Part shown: in pieces, positions 35,597 to 46,185 of the stretch
Layout of the letters: each line of letters starts with the position of its first letter
How positions within the stretch are numbered: position 1 is the first letter of the stretch
Assembly (NCBI GenBank): GCA_963848035.1
Contig: CAWKCD010000001.1
Span: 3,100,001 to 3,164,000, forward strand
DNA from: JAVVHH01 sp963848035
Lineage (GTDB): Bacteria > Pseudomonadota > Alphaproteobacteria > Acetobacterales > Acetobacteraceae
Direction of reading: 5' to 3'
Length of the DNA stretch: 64,000 bases
Made by a program: the position numbers and the translations under genes
The notes under the pieces: model-generated
What the model was told of the DNA's origin: nothing
What the model saw: only the letters and a program-made list of their open reading frames with translations
Database searches by the model: none

Positions 35597-37381
35597 TTAG
35601 CGCATCTCCTCGACCGGGGTCACTCCGAGGACGGCTAGTCCGGAGCGGATGGTGATGGCCGTGGCGGCGACCAAAGCAAGGCGCGCCTCGGTCTCTTCCG
35701 CCCGGTCCGCTTGCAGGAAACGAAGCGTCGAATCGTCCCTGCCGCGGTTCCACAGCATATGAAAGTCGCCGGCTAAATCATAGAGGTAAAACGCAATTCG
35801 GTGCGCCTCTTGCGCCAGCGCGGCGCCTTCGACGGTGCGCGGCCAGCTCGCCAGCCGGCGGATCAGCGCCAGTTCCGCGTCGGCTCCGAGACTGTCCAGC
35901 GAGACGCCGGCCAGCCGTTCCGGCGCGAGATCGTAGCCCTCCTCGGCAGCCAGGCGCAGCACCGAGCGGCAACGTGCATGGGCGTATTGTACATAGAACA
36001 CGGGGTTCTCCCGCGTCTGCGCCAGAACCGCGTCGAGGTCGAACTCCATCTGCGCGTCGGACTTGCGGGTCAGCATCGTGAACCGCACCGCGTCACGCCC
36101 GACCCACTCCAGTAGATCCGCCAGCGTTACGTACGTGCCGGCGCGTTTGGACATCCGCACCGGCTCGCCGCCGCGCATGACGTGGACGATCTGGCACAGC
36201 ACGATCTCGAGCCGTTGCGGGCCGTTGCCCGCCAGCGCCTTGACCGCCGCCTTCAAGCGCGAGACGTAGCCGCCGTGGTCGGCGCCCCAGACGTCGATCA
36301 TCAACTCGGCGCCGCGCGCCATCTTGTCGGCATGATTGGCGATATCGTTGGCGAAATAGGTGTTTGAGCCGTCCGATTTGCGCAGCGGCCGGTCCACGTC
36401 GTCGCCGAATTGCGTCGAGCGGAACAGCGTCTGTTCGCGCGGCTCCCAATCCTCGGGAGTCTTGCCCTTGGGCGGCTCCAGCACGCCCTCGTAGACGAGC
36501 CCGCTCGCCTTGAGCTGCTCGACGGCACGATCCACGCCGCCGGCCTCGAGCAGCGCCGCTTCACTGGTGAAGACGTCGAAAGTAACGCCGAGCGCTTCGA
36601 GATCGGCCCGGATCGAAGCCATGTTGGCCGCGATGGCGAAGGCGCGGACGGTCTCGAACCAGAGCTCCGTCGGTGCCGCGGTGGCGCCGGGTCCGGCCAA
36701 TTCGGCAGCGTATTGCTCGCGCAGCGCCTCGCCGATCGGCACCAGGTAGTCGCCGCGATATTGCAGCCCGGTGGGCGTCAGCGCGGCGAATTCCTCTTCG
36801 GTCAGCGAAGTGCCGAGCGCCTGCAGGTACCGCCAATAGGTGGCCCAAGCCAGGGCGCCGACCTGCGCACCAGCGTCGTTGATGTAATATTCCTTGGTCA
36901 CGGCGAAGCCGGCCTTGCCAAGCAGGTTGGCCAGCGCGTCGCCGACCACCGCGCCGCGGCAATGCCCGATATGCATCGGCCCGGTCGGGTTGGCCGATAC
37001 GTATTCGACATTGACCCGCTTGCCGCCGCCGATGTGGCTGGAGCCGAATGCTTCGCCCTCGCGCAGCACCGCCGGCACGGTCGCGAGCAGCGAGTCCCGC
37101 CGCAACGTCAGGTTGACGAAGCCCGGCCCTGCCGGCTCCGCGCGCAGGACGTCCGGCCCATTGGCCAGCTCGGCGGCGATGGCGTCGGCGAGCACCTTTG
37201 GCGCTTTGCGCGCGGCTTTGGCCGAGACCATGGCCGCATTGGTCGCCATGTCGCCGAATTGCACCTCGCGCGCCGGGCTGACTTCGACGCGGGCGAGCAC
37301 CTCATCGGTGACGTCGGGCACGACGCGCCGAAGCGCGTCCACGGCAGCCTCGCGAACGCGGGCGTAGATGTTTTCGTTCAT
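35597..37381 (-). CDS. argS: Arginyl-tRNA synthetase
   Basis: A 594-residue class Ia synthetase, intact. The HIGH motif is in SANPTGPMHIGHCRGAVVG, the KMSKS-equivalent is VRMSKRAGTYVTL, and the C-terminal DALR anticodon-binding domain includes ARCRSVLRLAAEEG and AHRIAFYLYDLAGDFHMLWN. ATG 37379-37381 begins MNENIYARV. Housekeeping gene; its order with dgt upstream and SPOR downstream is typical for the class. Confidence 0.96.
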   Translation of the reverse strand: MNENIYARVREAAVDALRRVVPDVTDEVLARVEVSPAREVQFGDMATNAAMVSAKAARKAPKVLADAIAAELANGPDVLRAEPAGPGFVNLTLRRDSLLATVPAVLREGEAFGSSHIGGGKRVNVEYVSANPTGPMHIGHCRGAVVGDALANLLGKAGFAVTKEYYINDAGAQVGALAWATYWRYLQALGTSLTEEEFAALTPTGLQYRGDYLVPIGEALREQYAAELAGPGATAAPTELWFETVRAFAIAANMASIRADLEALGVTFDVFTSEAALLEAGGVDRAVEQLKASGLVYEGVLEPPKGKTPEDWEPREQTLFRSTQFGDDVDRPLRKSDGSNTYFANDIANHADKMARGAELMIDVWGADHGGYVSRLKAAVKALAGNGPQRLEIVLCQIVHVMRGGEPVRMSKRAGTYVTLADLLEWVGRDAVRFTMLTRKSDAQMEFDLDAVLAQTRENPVFYVQYAHARCRSVLRLAAEEGYDLAPERLAGVSLDSLGADAELALIRRLASWPRTVEGAALAQEAHRIAFYLYDLAGDFHMLWNRGRDDSTLRFLQADRAEETEARLALVAATAITIRSGLAVLGVTPVEEMR

Positions 37382-37430
37382 GCGCCGCGCTTTAGCAGGA
37401 CGGCGAGAAAATGTCCCCGTCCGGGCGGGC

Positions 37431-37721
37431 TCAGGCCGCCAGCAGCTCCGAGGCCAGCGCCGCCCATTCCTGCTCGAGCGATGTGCTCGGCACGGCGCGG
37501 CCGGCGCGGCGATACCAGTAGCCGGCATTCGCCGCGTCGCCTTCCTGCCGGTGCAGGTGCGCATGCACGACGTCGCAAGCCGGATCGCCTTCGCACGACT
37601 GGACCAACTCGTGCGCGCGGTCCCACTCGGTCTTGCCGGCCCACCAGAGGGCTTTCAGCGCGACCGCGGCTTCGGGCGGCGCCGGGTCGGCCAGGCTGGC
37701 GCGGAACTCGTCGATCGTCAT
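37431..37721 (-). CDS. Conserved small protein of unknown function
   Basis: 96 residues with no signal peptide. Motifs are ALKALWWAGKTEWDRAHELVQ and DVVHAHLHRQEGDAANAGYWYRRAGR, which look like a TPR-like pair of helices with well-kept aromatic and histidine positions. Start ATG 37719-37721. It sits between the chalcone-isomerase-like gene (2-base gap) and argS. No function is assigned. Confidence 0.8.
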   Translation of the reverse strand: MTIDEFRASLADPAPPEAAVALKALWWAGKTEWDRAHELVQSCEGDPACDVVHAHLHRQEGDAANAGYWYRRAGRAVPSTSLEQEWAALASELLAA

Positions 37722-37723
37722 GT

Positions 37724-38299
37724 TCACCCCACTTTTCGACCGAGCAAATGCGCCTTCAGGTCCTCGGACGGCGGGTTGGGGCCGATGAACCCCATCAGCA
37801 GGCGCACCGCCAGATCCGGGTTGGCGAACTCGCCAATCGGCTTGTTGTTGGACAGCACGCGCACGCCGGTCTGCGTGTAAATGTAAGTGAGCGTGTCGCC
37901 GACCGCCGCTGCCGGGGTGATCGCGATCAGCCGCTCGAAATCCGGCTCGTCCGCTTTCGGGCACTCGCCATGGCCGCAATTGCGCTGCTCGCCCTCGCGG
38001 TATTGCTGCTCGACCTGCGACTTGGAGGCCGAGTGCAGGAACTGCATCAGGATCACCTTGGGCCCCTTCGACGCCAAGATCGCCGACGCGTCCGTGCTGC
38101 GCTGCGGCACGTAGAGCCCGGCCACATACGCCCGGACGGACAGGATCGTCACATAGCGGATCCCGATCCCGTTCAGCACCAGGTTCTGACCCGCCACCGG
38201 GTAACTGTCGGGCAGGCTGACGCCCGAGATCGACGCCGCGCGTGCCGGTAGGGCCAGTGACAATAGGCCCAGCTGCATCAGGGCGCGACGGTGCATCAT
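37724..38299 (-). CDS. Exported chalcone-isomerase-like protein
   Basis: 191 residues with a signal peptide (MMHRRALMQLGLLSLALPARA). The rest matches the bacterial chalcone-isomerase-like fold: LVLNGIGIRYVTILSVRAYVAGLYVP, AILASKGPKVILMQFLHS, and GDTLTYIYTQTGVRVLSNNKPIGEF. Bacterial members are periplasmic and usually lack chalcone isomerase activity; ligand (perhaps a fatty acid) unknown. It is co-oriented with the small protein downstream. Confidence 0.85.
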   Translation of the reverse strand: MMHRRALMQLGLLSLALPARAASISGVSLPDSYPVAGQNLVLNGIGIRYVTILSVRAYVAGLYVPQRSTDASAILASKGPKVILMQFLHSASKSQVEQQYREGEQRNCGHGECPKADEPDFERLIAITPAAAVGDTLTYIYTQTGVRVLSNNKPIGEFANPDLAVRLLMGFIGPNPPSEDLKAHLLGRKVG

Positions 38300-38356
38300 C
38301 CGGTCTCCGTGTTCTACTCAGGCGACAACGCCAGGCGTGGCTGCGGTTTCCCCCGC

Positions 38357-39508
<1,152 letters not shown>

Positions 39509-39551
39509 GGGCACCTTCAATACGGGGGCTGGACGCGCTATGTAAGAGAAC

Positions 39552-39890
39552 ATGAGCAGCACGCCCGCATTCTCCGTCACCGACCGCGCCGCCGAGCGCG
39601 TGGCCGAGATCTCAGCCGCGCAAGGGCAGGGGGGTGCACTGCGCGTCTCCGTGCTGGCCGGCGGGTGCAGCGGCTTCCAGTACAAGTTCGAGCTCGACCA
39701 TGCGCCGCAGCCCGACGACATGATCGTCGAGGCGGGGCCGGCGAAGGTGGTGGTCGACCCGGTGAGCCTGGATCTGCTGGCGGGCTCGCAACTCGACTAT
39801 GCGGACGAGTTGATGGGCGCCTACTTCACCGTCCGCAACCCGAACGCCAAATCGTCCTGCGGCTGCGGAACCAGCTTCTCGATCGACTGA
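39552..39890 (+). CDS. erpA: A-type iron-sulfur cluster carrier protein
   Basis: A 112-residue A-type carrier that delivers [4Fe-4S] or [2Fe-2S] clusters to apoproteins. The three conserved cysteines are Cys39 in GGCSGFQYKF and the pair in SSCGCGTSFSI; the VDPVSLDLLAGSQLDYADEL segment is typical. Divergent from dgt with a 43-base gap and 7 bases upstream of xth. ErpA versus IscA identity rests on context (dgt/xth neighbours). Confidence 0.9.
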   Translation: MSSTPAFSVTDRAAERVAEISAAQGQGGALRVSVLAGGCSGFQYKFELDHAPQPDDMIVEAGPAKVVVDPVSLDLLAGSQLDYADELMGAYFTVRNPNAKSSCGCGTSFSID

Positions 39891-39897
39891 TCTTCGC

Positions 39898-40668
39898 GTG
39901 AAGATCGCGACCTGGAACGTCAATTCGATCCGGCAGCGTGAACGGCACGTCGCCGAATGGCTCGGCCGCAACCAGCCCGACCTGCTGCTGCTGCAGGAGA
40001 TCAAATGCGAGGCGCCGCAGTTTCCGGCGCTCGCCTTCGAGGGGCTGGGCTACCGGGCCGAGGTGGTCGGCCAAAAATCCTATAACGGCGTGGCGATCCT
40101 GGCGAAGGAGCCGGTGGAGGTCACGCACCGTTTCCTGCCGGCGCTGGGCGATGCCGATACGCATGCGCGCTACCTCGAGGTCCGCTGCCAGGACGTGATC
40201 GTCGGCAATCTGTATCTGCCGAACGGCAATTCCGGCGGGGCCGAGGGCTACGCCTACAAGCTGCACTGGATGGAGTGCCTGGCCGCCCGCGCGGCCGAGT
40301 TGCTCGAGGCGGAGACGCCGTTCGTGCTGGCCGGCGACTACAATGTCTGCCCCGCCGACGAGGATTTCGCGCCTGGCACGCTTCCGGCCGGCGACGCGCT
40401 GATCCGCCCGGAGACCCGGGCCGCGTTCCGCAAGCTGCTCTGGCTTGGCCTCACCGACGCGATCCGGGCCATGCAGCCGCACGGCAAGGCCTACACCTTC
40501 TGGGACTACCAGGCCGGCGCGTGGCGGCGCGATCTCGGGCTGCGGATCGACCACGCCCTGCTGTCACCGGAACTGGCCGAGCGCCTGGTGTCGGCGACGC
40601 CCGACCGGGACGAGCGCGACCAGCCGCAGCCCTCCGACCACGTTCCTGTCGTGATCACCCTGAACTAG
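39898..40668 (+). CDS. xth: Exodeoxyribonuclease III
   Basis: A 256-residue AP endonuclease/3'-exonuclease. It begins at GTG 39898 with KIATWNVNSIRQRE, then LLLQEIKCE with the metal-binding Glu, GYRAEVVGQKSYNGVAILAK, the catalytic DYNVCP, WRRDLGLRIDHALLS, and the terminal SDHVPVV. Complete and in one frame. It repairs abasic and oxidised 3' ends. Confidence 0.94.
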   Translation: MKIATWNVNSIRQRERHVAEWLGRNQPDLLLLQEIKCEAPQFPALAFEGLGYRAEVVGQKSYNGVAILAKEPVEVTHRFLPALGDADTHARYLEVRCQDVIVGNLYLPNGNSGGAEGYAYKLHWMECLAARAAELLEAETPFVLAGDYNVCPADEDFAPGTLPAGDALIRPETRAAFRKLLWLGLTDAIRAMQPHGKAYTFWDYQAGAWRRDLGLRIDHALLSPELAERLVSATPDRDERDQPQPSDHVPVVITLN

Positions 40669-40795
40669 CGGAGATCGGCGGTCAGGCGTCAGCTCGGTGT
40701 CGCCCGTGGCGAGGGTCGCATGGGTAAGCCGGATCATCATGACGTCTGCGCCGCCCGTGCTCTCGGCGGCCGCGCCGAGATTGGCATAGACGGCC

Positions 40796-41317
40796 TCAGA
40801 CCTTCTGATCGCCCACTCGGTGCATCAGGTAGATCGACACCACCATCACCAGGATCAGCCCGCCGAGCACGCCGAGTTCGAGCATCGAGGCCCGGAACTG
40901 CCGCTCCACCGACTCGGTCCAGTCATGTCCGCGCATCGCCTCGGAGGTTTCCAGCGTGATGACGAGCACCCGGCGGATCGAGGCGATCAGGCCGACGACC
41001 AGGAACGGCTGCACGGTCAGTCCGCCGGTGCGCACCGAGGCGCTCACCGTATGCATGATCTCGATCAGCATCAGCACGAACAGCAAGCGGTCGACGGTCT
41101 CGAAGACCTCGCCGGTGCCGCTCCAATCGAAGGCGCCGCGCCAGAGCAGCGCGATGGCGCCTGCGAGCGCGATGACCGCCGCGATCGCCAGGAGGCCGCC
41201 CACCATGACGTAGGCCACCTGCTCGGCGCGGTGGAAAAGGTCCTTGCTCCCCGGCCGGGTCGTAAGGACGGGGGGTGTGGGATCGTTGTCGCCGGGCATG
41301 TCGCTGTTTCCGCTCAC
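40796..41317 (-). CDS. PsiE-like (phosphate-starvation-inducible E) membrane protein
   Basis: 173 residues, four hydrophobic helices. The family pattern is visible: YVMVGGLLAIAAVIALAGAI, FETVDRLLFVLMLIEIMHTV, TVQPFLVVGLIASIRRVLVI, and LGVLGGLILVMVVSIYLM. ATG 41317 or ATG 41299 may start it. PsiE proteins are widespread with no defined biochemistry. A 127-base gap to xth holds nothing recognisable. Confidence 0.85.
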   Translation of the reverse strand: MSGNSDMPGDNDPTPPVLTTRPGSKDLFHRAEQVAYVMVGGLLAIAAVIALAGAIALLWRGAFDWSGTGEVFETVDRLLFVLMLIEIMHTVSASVRTGGLTVQPFLVVGLIASIRRVLVITLETSEAMRGHDWTESVERQFRASMLELGVLGGLILVMVVSIYLMHRVGDQKV

Positions 41318-41365
41318 CGCTCTCCCTATTGGCGGGAGCCGGAAGCGGACGCAACGACTCTTGCT

Positions 41366-41551
41366 TCAGCGGGGCTGCAACCCCGTGGCGATGGCCCGGC
41401 GCTCGTCGGCCGCCCGACTCGGCGCGCGGTGGATCAACCGCCAAAGCTCATTGATCGTCATTTGCACCATCCGGGCGCCCTCGCGCCCAGCATCGGCACG
41501 GGCGGCAGCGATGACCGGTTCATGGTCTGTGATGCGAGGCTCTTCCTGCAT
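41366..41551 (-). CDS. Small hypothetical protein (61 aa)
   Basis: A short frame starting at ATG 41549-41551 with AGGGAG about 10 bases upstream. The product starts MQEEPRITDHEPVIAAARA and includes RMVQMTINELWRLIHRAPS, which would form an amphipathic helix. No homologue is recognised. Supported only by the ribosome site and its position between psiE-like and ilvD on the same strand. Confidence 0.45.
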   Translation of the reverse strand: MQEEPRITDHEPVIAAARADAGREGARMVQMTINELWRLIHRAPSRAADERRAIATGLQPR

Positions 41552-41634
41552 GGCTGTGCTCCCTGAAGGAGGCACATCCTATGACGGAGCGGAATTCGTT
41601 CCGCCGTGCGCTGCATCACAGACCGGGCGAGCCG

Positions 41635-43359
41635 TCAGATGTCGGCGTAGCAGTGCGTCTCCGCCGCGCCGCCGGGGTGGGTGACCGCGCCGAGATGGGC
41701 GGGGCCGACCGTCTGGGCGAATTTCCAGATCGCGCCGCTGTTGTAGTCGGTCGGGCGCGGCTTCCAGGCGGCCCGGCGCGTGGCCATCTCCTCGTCGGAG
41801 ATCAGCACCTCGATGGTGCCCTTCTCCGCGTCCATCCGGATCCGGTCGCCGTTCTTGAGCAGGCCGATCGGCCCGCCGACCGCCGCCTCCGGCCCGACAT
41901 GGCCGACGCAGAAGCCGCGCGTCGCGCCGCTGAACCGCCCGTCGGTGATCAGCGCCACGCTCTCGCCCATGCCCTGGCCGTAGATCGCCGACGTCGTCGA
42001 CAGCATCTCGCGCATGCCCGGGCCGCCCTTCGGCCCCTCGTAGCGCACGACGATCACGTCGCCGGCCTTGTAGGCGCGGTCGTTCACGGCGGCGAAGGCT
42101 TCTTCCTCGCTGTCGAAGCACAAAGCGGTGCCTTCGAACTGCAGGTTCTGCATCCCCGCGATCTTCACGATGCCGCCGTCGGGCGCGAGGTTGCCCTTGA
42201 GGCCGACGACGCCGCCGGTCTGCGAGATCGCGCGCGACACGGGATAGACAACGTCCTGGTTCTCGGGGAACACGACGTCCTTAAGGTTCTCGGCCAGCGT
42301 CTTGCCCGAGACGGTCAGGCAGTCGCCGTGCAGCAGGCCGCCGTCGAGCAGCGCCTTGAGGATGACCGGGATGCCGCCGATCTTGTGGACGTCGAAGGCG
42401 ACGTATTTGCCGCCGGGCTTGAGGTCGGCGATGTAGGGCGTGCGGCGCATGATCTGGACGACGTCGTCCATGGTGAAGCGGATGCCGGCTTCGTGGGCCA
42501 TCGCCGGCAGATGCAGCCCGGCATTGGTGCTGCCGCCGGTGGCCGCGACCACGACGGCCGCGTTCTCGAGCGCGCGCAGCGTGACGATGTCGCGCGGACG
42601 GATGTTCTGCTCGAGCAGGTTCATCACGGCGCGGCCGCTCTCGACGGCCCAGCGGTCACGGTCCTCGTACGGCGCCGGGGCGCCGGCCGAGCCGGACAAA
42701 GCCAGGCCGATCGCCTCGCTGACGGTCGCCATCGTGTTGGCGGTGAACTGGCCGCCGCAGGCGCCGGCGGACGGGCAGGCGACGCATTCGAGTTCGTGCA
42801 GGTCCTCGTCGCTCATCGTCCCCGCGGCGTGGCGGCCGACCGCCTCGAACACGTCGACCACGGTGACGTCCTTGCCCTTGAAGCTGCCGGGCAGGATCGA
42901 GCCGCCATACATGAACACCGAGGGGACATTGAGCCGCAGCATGGCCATCATCATGCCCGGCAGAGACTTGTCGCAGCCGGCGAGACCGACCAGCGCGTCG
43001 TAGCAATGGCCGCGCACGGTCAGTTCGACGCTGTCGGCGATCACCTCGCGCGAGACCAGCGACGACTTCATGCCCTGATGGCCCATGGCGATGCCGTCGG
43101 TCACCGTGATGGTGGTGAATTCGCGCGGCGTGCCGCCGGCCTCGTTGACGCCGGTTTTGACCGATTGGGCCTGGCGGCTGAGCGCGATGTTGCAGGGGGC
43201 GGCTTCGTTCCAGCAGGTGGCGACGCCGACGAAGGGCTGGTTGATCTGATCTTCGGTCAGCCCCATCGCGTAATAATACGAGCGATGCGGCGCGCGGCCG
43301 GGCCCCTCGGTGACGTGGCGCGACGGCAAACGAGACTTGTCCCAACGCTTCTGCAACAT
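41635..43359 (-). CDS. ilvD: Dihydroxy-acid dehydratase
   Basis: A 574-residue iron-sulfur enzyme of valine, leucine and isoleucine synthesis, dehydrating dihydroxy acids to 2-oxo acids. Cluster cysteines are in GVATCWNEAAPCN, LAGCDKSLPG and ACPSAGACGGQFTANTM; the magnesium/substrate region has ATGGSTNAGLHLPAMAHE and the C-terminal swivel domain has TDGRFSGATRGFCVGHV. Complete. Just upstream of its start lies a 15-C tract and a palindromic element. Confidence 0.95.
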   Translation of the reverse strand: MLQKRWDKSRLPSRHVTEGPGRAPHRSYYYAMGLTEDQINQPFVGVATCWNEAAPCNIALSRQAQSVKTGVNEAGGTPREFTTITVTDGIAMGHQGMKSSLVSREVIADSVELTVRGHCYDALVGLAGCDKSLPGMMMAMLRLNVPSVFMYGGSILPGSFKGKDVTVVDVFEAVGRHAAGTMSDEDLHELECVACPSAGACGGQFTANTMATVSEAIGLALSGSAGAPAPYEDRDRWAVESGRAVMNLLEQNIRPRDIVTLRALENAAVVVAATGGSTNAGLHLPAMAHEAGIRFTMDDVVQIMRRTPYIADLKPGGKYVAFDVHKIGGIPVILKALLDGGLLHGDCLTVSGKTLAENLKDVVFPENQDVVYPVSRAISQTGGVVGLKGNLAPDGGIVKIAGMQNLQFEGTALCFDSEEEAFAAVNDRAYKAGDVIVVRYEGPKGGPGMREMLSTTSAIYGQGMGESVALITDGRFSGATRGFCVGHVGPEAAVGGPIGLLKNGDRIRMDAEKGTIEVLISDEEMATRRAAWKPRPTDYNSGAIWKFAQTVGPAHLGAVTHPGGAAETHCYADI

Positions 43360-43388
43360 GGACGACGGTTCCTCTTGAACTTCTGGGG

Positions 43389-43403
43389 CCCCCCCCCCCC
43401 CCC
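43389..43403. repeat. 15-nucleotide homopolymeric C tract
   Basis: G4 followed by fifteen C (as written on the plus strand), 30 bases upstream of the ilvD start codon on the minus strand. Such a tract is prone to slippage in vivo and in sequencing, so the true length is uncertain. Confidence 0.8.
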
Positions 43404-43424
43404 TCTCCCGCCAGCGGGAGAGGG
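43401..43424. repeat. Perfect palindromic element between valS and ilvD
   Basis: CCCTCTCCCGC (43401-43411), loop CA, GCGGGAGAGGG (43414-43424): an 11-bp perfect stem. It follows the valS stop on the minus strand and could terminate or stabilise that transcript. Its form resembles short dispersed intergenic palindromes found in many proteobacteria; I found no second copy in this window. Confidence 0.65.
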
Positions 43425-43439
43425 AGTGGGTTGCGATCT

Positions 43440-46122
43440 CTAGGCCGGCACGGGTGTGATTCGGGCGATGGCGGCGGCGAGTCGGGCGGCTTCGCGCTCG
43501 TAGCCGGACAGGCGGTCGCGGCTCTCCTCGACGACTTCGGGCGGGGCGCGGCGAACGTAATCGGCGTTGTCGAGCTTGCGGGCGATCTTGTCGGCCTCGC
43601 CCAGCGCCTTGCTGCGGTCCTTCTCCAGCCGCGCGCGCTCGGCGGCCAGATCGATCAGCCCGGCGAGCGGGATCACCACCGTCGCCTCGTCCACCACCGC
43701 CTGCGCGCTTCCTTCCGGCAGCGCACCGTCGAGCGCGCCGACCCGGTCCGCCCGCGCCATGCGGCGGATCGCTTCGGACCAGCGTTCGGCCCGGGCCAAT
43801 GTCTCCGGCTTGGCGTCGCGCAGCAGCACCGGCGCGAGCGCCGACGGCGCGACGTTCATTTCGGCGCGGACCGCGCGGACCTCGCCGACCAGGCGGACGA
43901 CCCAGTCGAGTTCGTCGCGCGCGGTGGCCGGGTCATGGACGGGGAAGGGGGTGGGCCAGGCGGTGCGGATCAGGCTGCAGGGGGCGCCGAAGCCCATCTG
44001 GTCCCAGAGATGTTCGGTCACGTAGGGCATCGCCGGATGCATCAGGCGGAGCAGCAGGCCGAGCGTGTGGGCCGCGGTGGCGCGGACTTCGTCCTTGTCG
44101 GCGCCGTCCGGGCCGTTCAGCACGGGCTTGGCGAATTCGAGGAACCAGTCGCAAAAATCGTTCCAGGTGCAGCGATACACCGCCGCGGCGTAGTCGTTGA
44201 AGCGGTAGGCCTCGAGCGCGTTGGTCGCGTCGGTGATGGCGCGGTTGGCGGCGTCGAGCATCCAGCGGCAGAGCGGCAGTTTGGCGTTCGACGGATCGAA
44301 CTCGGCGACGGGGGCGACGCCGTTCATCTCGCAGAAGCGGGCGGCGTTCCAGATCTTGGTGACGAAGGAGCGGTAGCTCTCGACGGTGGATTTGCCGAGC
44401 TTGATGTCGCGGCCGGGCCCGGTGAGCGCGCAGACGGTGTAGCGCAGGGCGTCGGTGCCGAACTCGTCCATCAGTTCGAGCGGGTCGATGACGTTGCCCT
44501 TGGACTTCGACATCTTCTGGCCGCGCTCGTCGCGGACGAGGCCGTGGATGTAGACGTCGCGGAAGGGCACGTCCTTCATCACGTAGTGGCCCATCATCAT
44601 CATGCGGGCGACCCAGAAGAAGATGATGTCGAAGCCGGTGACGAGCACGTCGCCGGGGTAGTAGCGGGCGAGCTCGGGCGTCTGGTCGGGCCAGCCGAGG
44701 GTGGAGAACGGCCAGAGCGCGGAGCTGAACCAGGTGTCGAGGACGTCTTCGTCCTGGGCGAGCGTCTCGTCGCGGCCGTAATGTTGCAGCGCCAGCGCCT
44801 TGGCCTCGGCGTCGTGATGAGCGACGAAGACATGTCCGTCGGGGCCGAACCAGGCGGGGATGCGGTGGCCCCACCAGAGTTGGCGGCTGATGCACCAAGG
44901 CTGGATGTCGCGCATCCAGGCGAAGAAGGTGTTCTCCCATTGCTGCGGCACGAAGCGGGTCGCGCCGCTCTCGACCGAGGCGATGGCGGGCTTGGCCAGT
45001 TCGCCGGCGTTGCAATACCATTGCGTGGTCAGCAGCGGCTCGATCGGCACGCCGGAGCGGTCGCCGTGCGGGACCTGGTGCCGGTGCGGCTCGATCTTGT
45101 CGACCAGCTCACGCGCCTCAAGCTCGGCGATGATCGCCTTGCGGGCGGCGAACCGATCCTGGCCCTCGAGCGAGCGCAGGAACGGATCGTCGCCCTCGAT
45201 CTCCGCCAGCGTGACCCGGCCCTCGCGGTCGAGCACGCTCGGCATCGCGAGCCCGTGGCGCTGGCCGACGGCGAAGTCGTTGAAATCATGCGCGGGCGTG
45301 ATCTTGACCGCACCGGTGCCCTTCTCGGGATCGGAATATTCGTCGGCGACGATCGGGATCCGGCGGCCTGTCAGCGGCAAGACGACGTGCTTGCCGACCA
45401 GATCGCGATAGCGGTCGTCCGTGGGGTGAACCGCGACCGCGACGTCGCCGAGCATCGTCTCCGGCCGCGTGGTGGCGACGACGATGAAGCGGTCCGGCTC
45501 GCCTTCGATCGGATAGCGCAGGTGCCAGAGATGGCCGTTGACCTCGCGGCTCTCGACCTCGAGGTCGGAGATCGCGGACTGGAATTTCGGGTCCCAGTTC
45601 ACGAGACGGCGGTCGCGGTAGATCAGGCCGTCGCGATACAGCGAGACGAACACCTCGCGCACCGCCTTGGACAGGCCCTCGTCCATGGTGAACCGCTCGC
45701 GCGGCCAGTCGAGCGAGGCGCCGAGGCGGCGGAGCTGCGTCGTGATCGCGCCGCCGCTTTCGGCCTTCCACTGCCAGACCCGGCGCAGGAACGCGTCGCG
45801 CCCCATCTCCTGCCGCGTCTGGTTGGTTTCGTTCGGGCAGCAGGCGCTCGACCACCATCTGCGTGGCGATGCCGGCGTGGTCGGTGCCGGGCTGCCAGAG
45901 GGCGTCGCGGCCCTGCATTCGGCGCCAGCGGATCAGCGTGTCCTGCAGCGTCATGGTCAAGGCGTGACCCATATGCAGGCTGCCCGTCACGTTGGGCGGC
46001 GGGATCATGATGGTGAAGGGCGTGGCCGACGTCGAGGGATCGGCGTGGAACGCGCCTTCGGCTTCCCACCCGGCGTAGAGCTGCCGCTCGACCGCGGCGT
46101 GATCGAAACTCTTGCTCAGCAT
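43440..46122 (-). CDS. valS: Valyl-tRNA synthetase, one frame break
   Basis: A class Ia synthetase of about 893 residues. HIGH-type motif VTGSLHMGHALTMTL, the CP1 editing domain with IEGEPDRFIVVATTRPETM, KMSKS in RGQKMSKSKGNVIDP, and a C-terminal coiled arm (ERARLEKDRSKALGEADKIARKL). The frame changes near 45830. The local sequence is a direct AACC repeat (AAACCAACCAGACG on the sense strand). Removing four bases gives ERNQTRQEMGRDAF; removing one gives ERNQPTRQEMGR. Start ATG 46120-46122 (MLSKSFDHAAVERQLYAGWE). Confidence 0.93.
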
Positions 46123-46185
46123 CGGCGGAGGTTTAGTCGGGTGCGCTCGCCGCGCAAGAGGCGGCGACGCAGCACTGTCCCCCGT

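Noticed and set aside
43431..46010. 859-codon plus-strand open frame opposite valS
   Set aside because: Antisense to a recognised essential gene; composition (His/Arg/Gly/Val-rich) is typical of a high-GC shadow.
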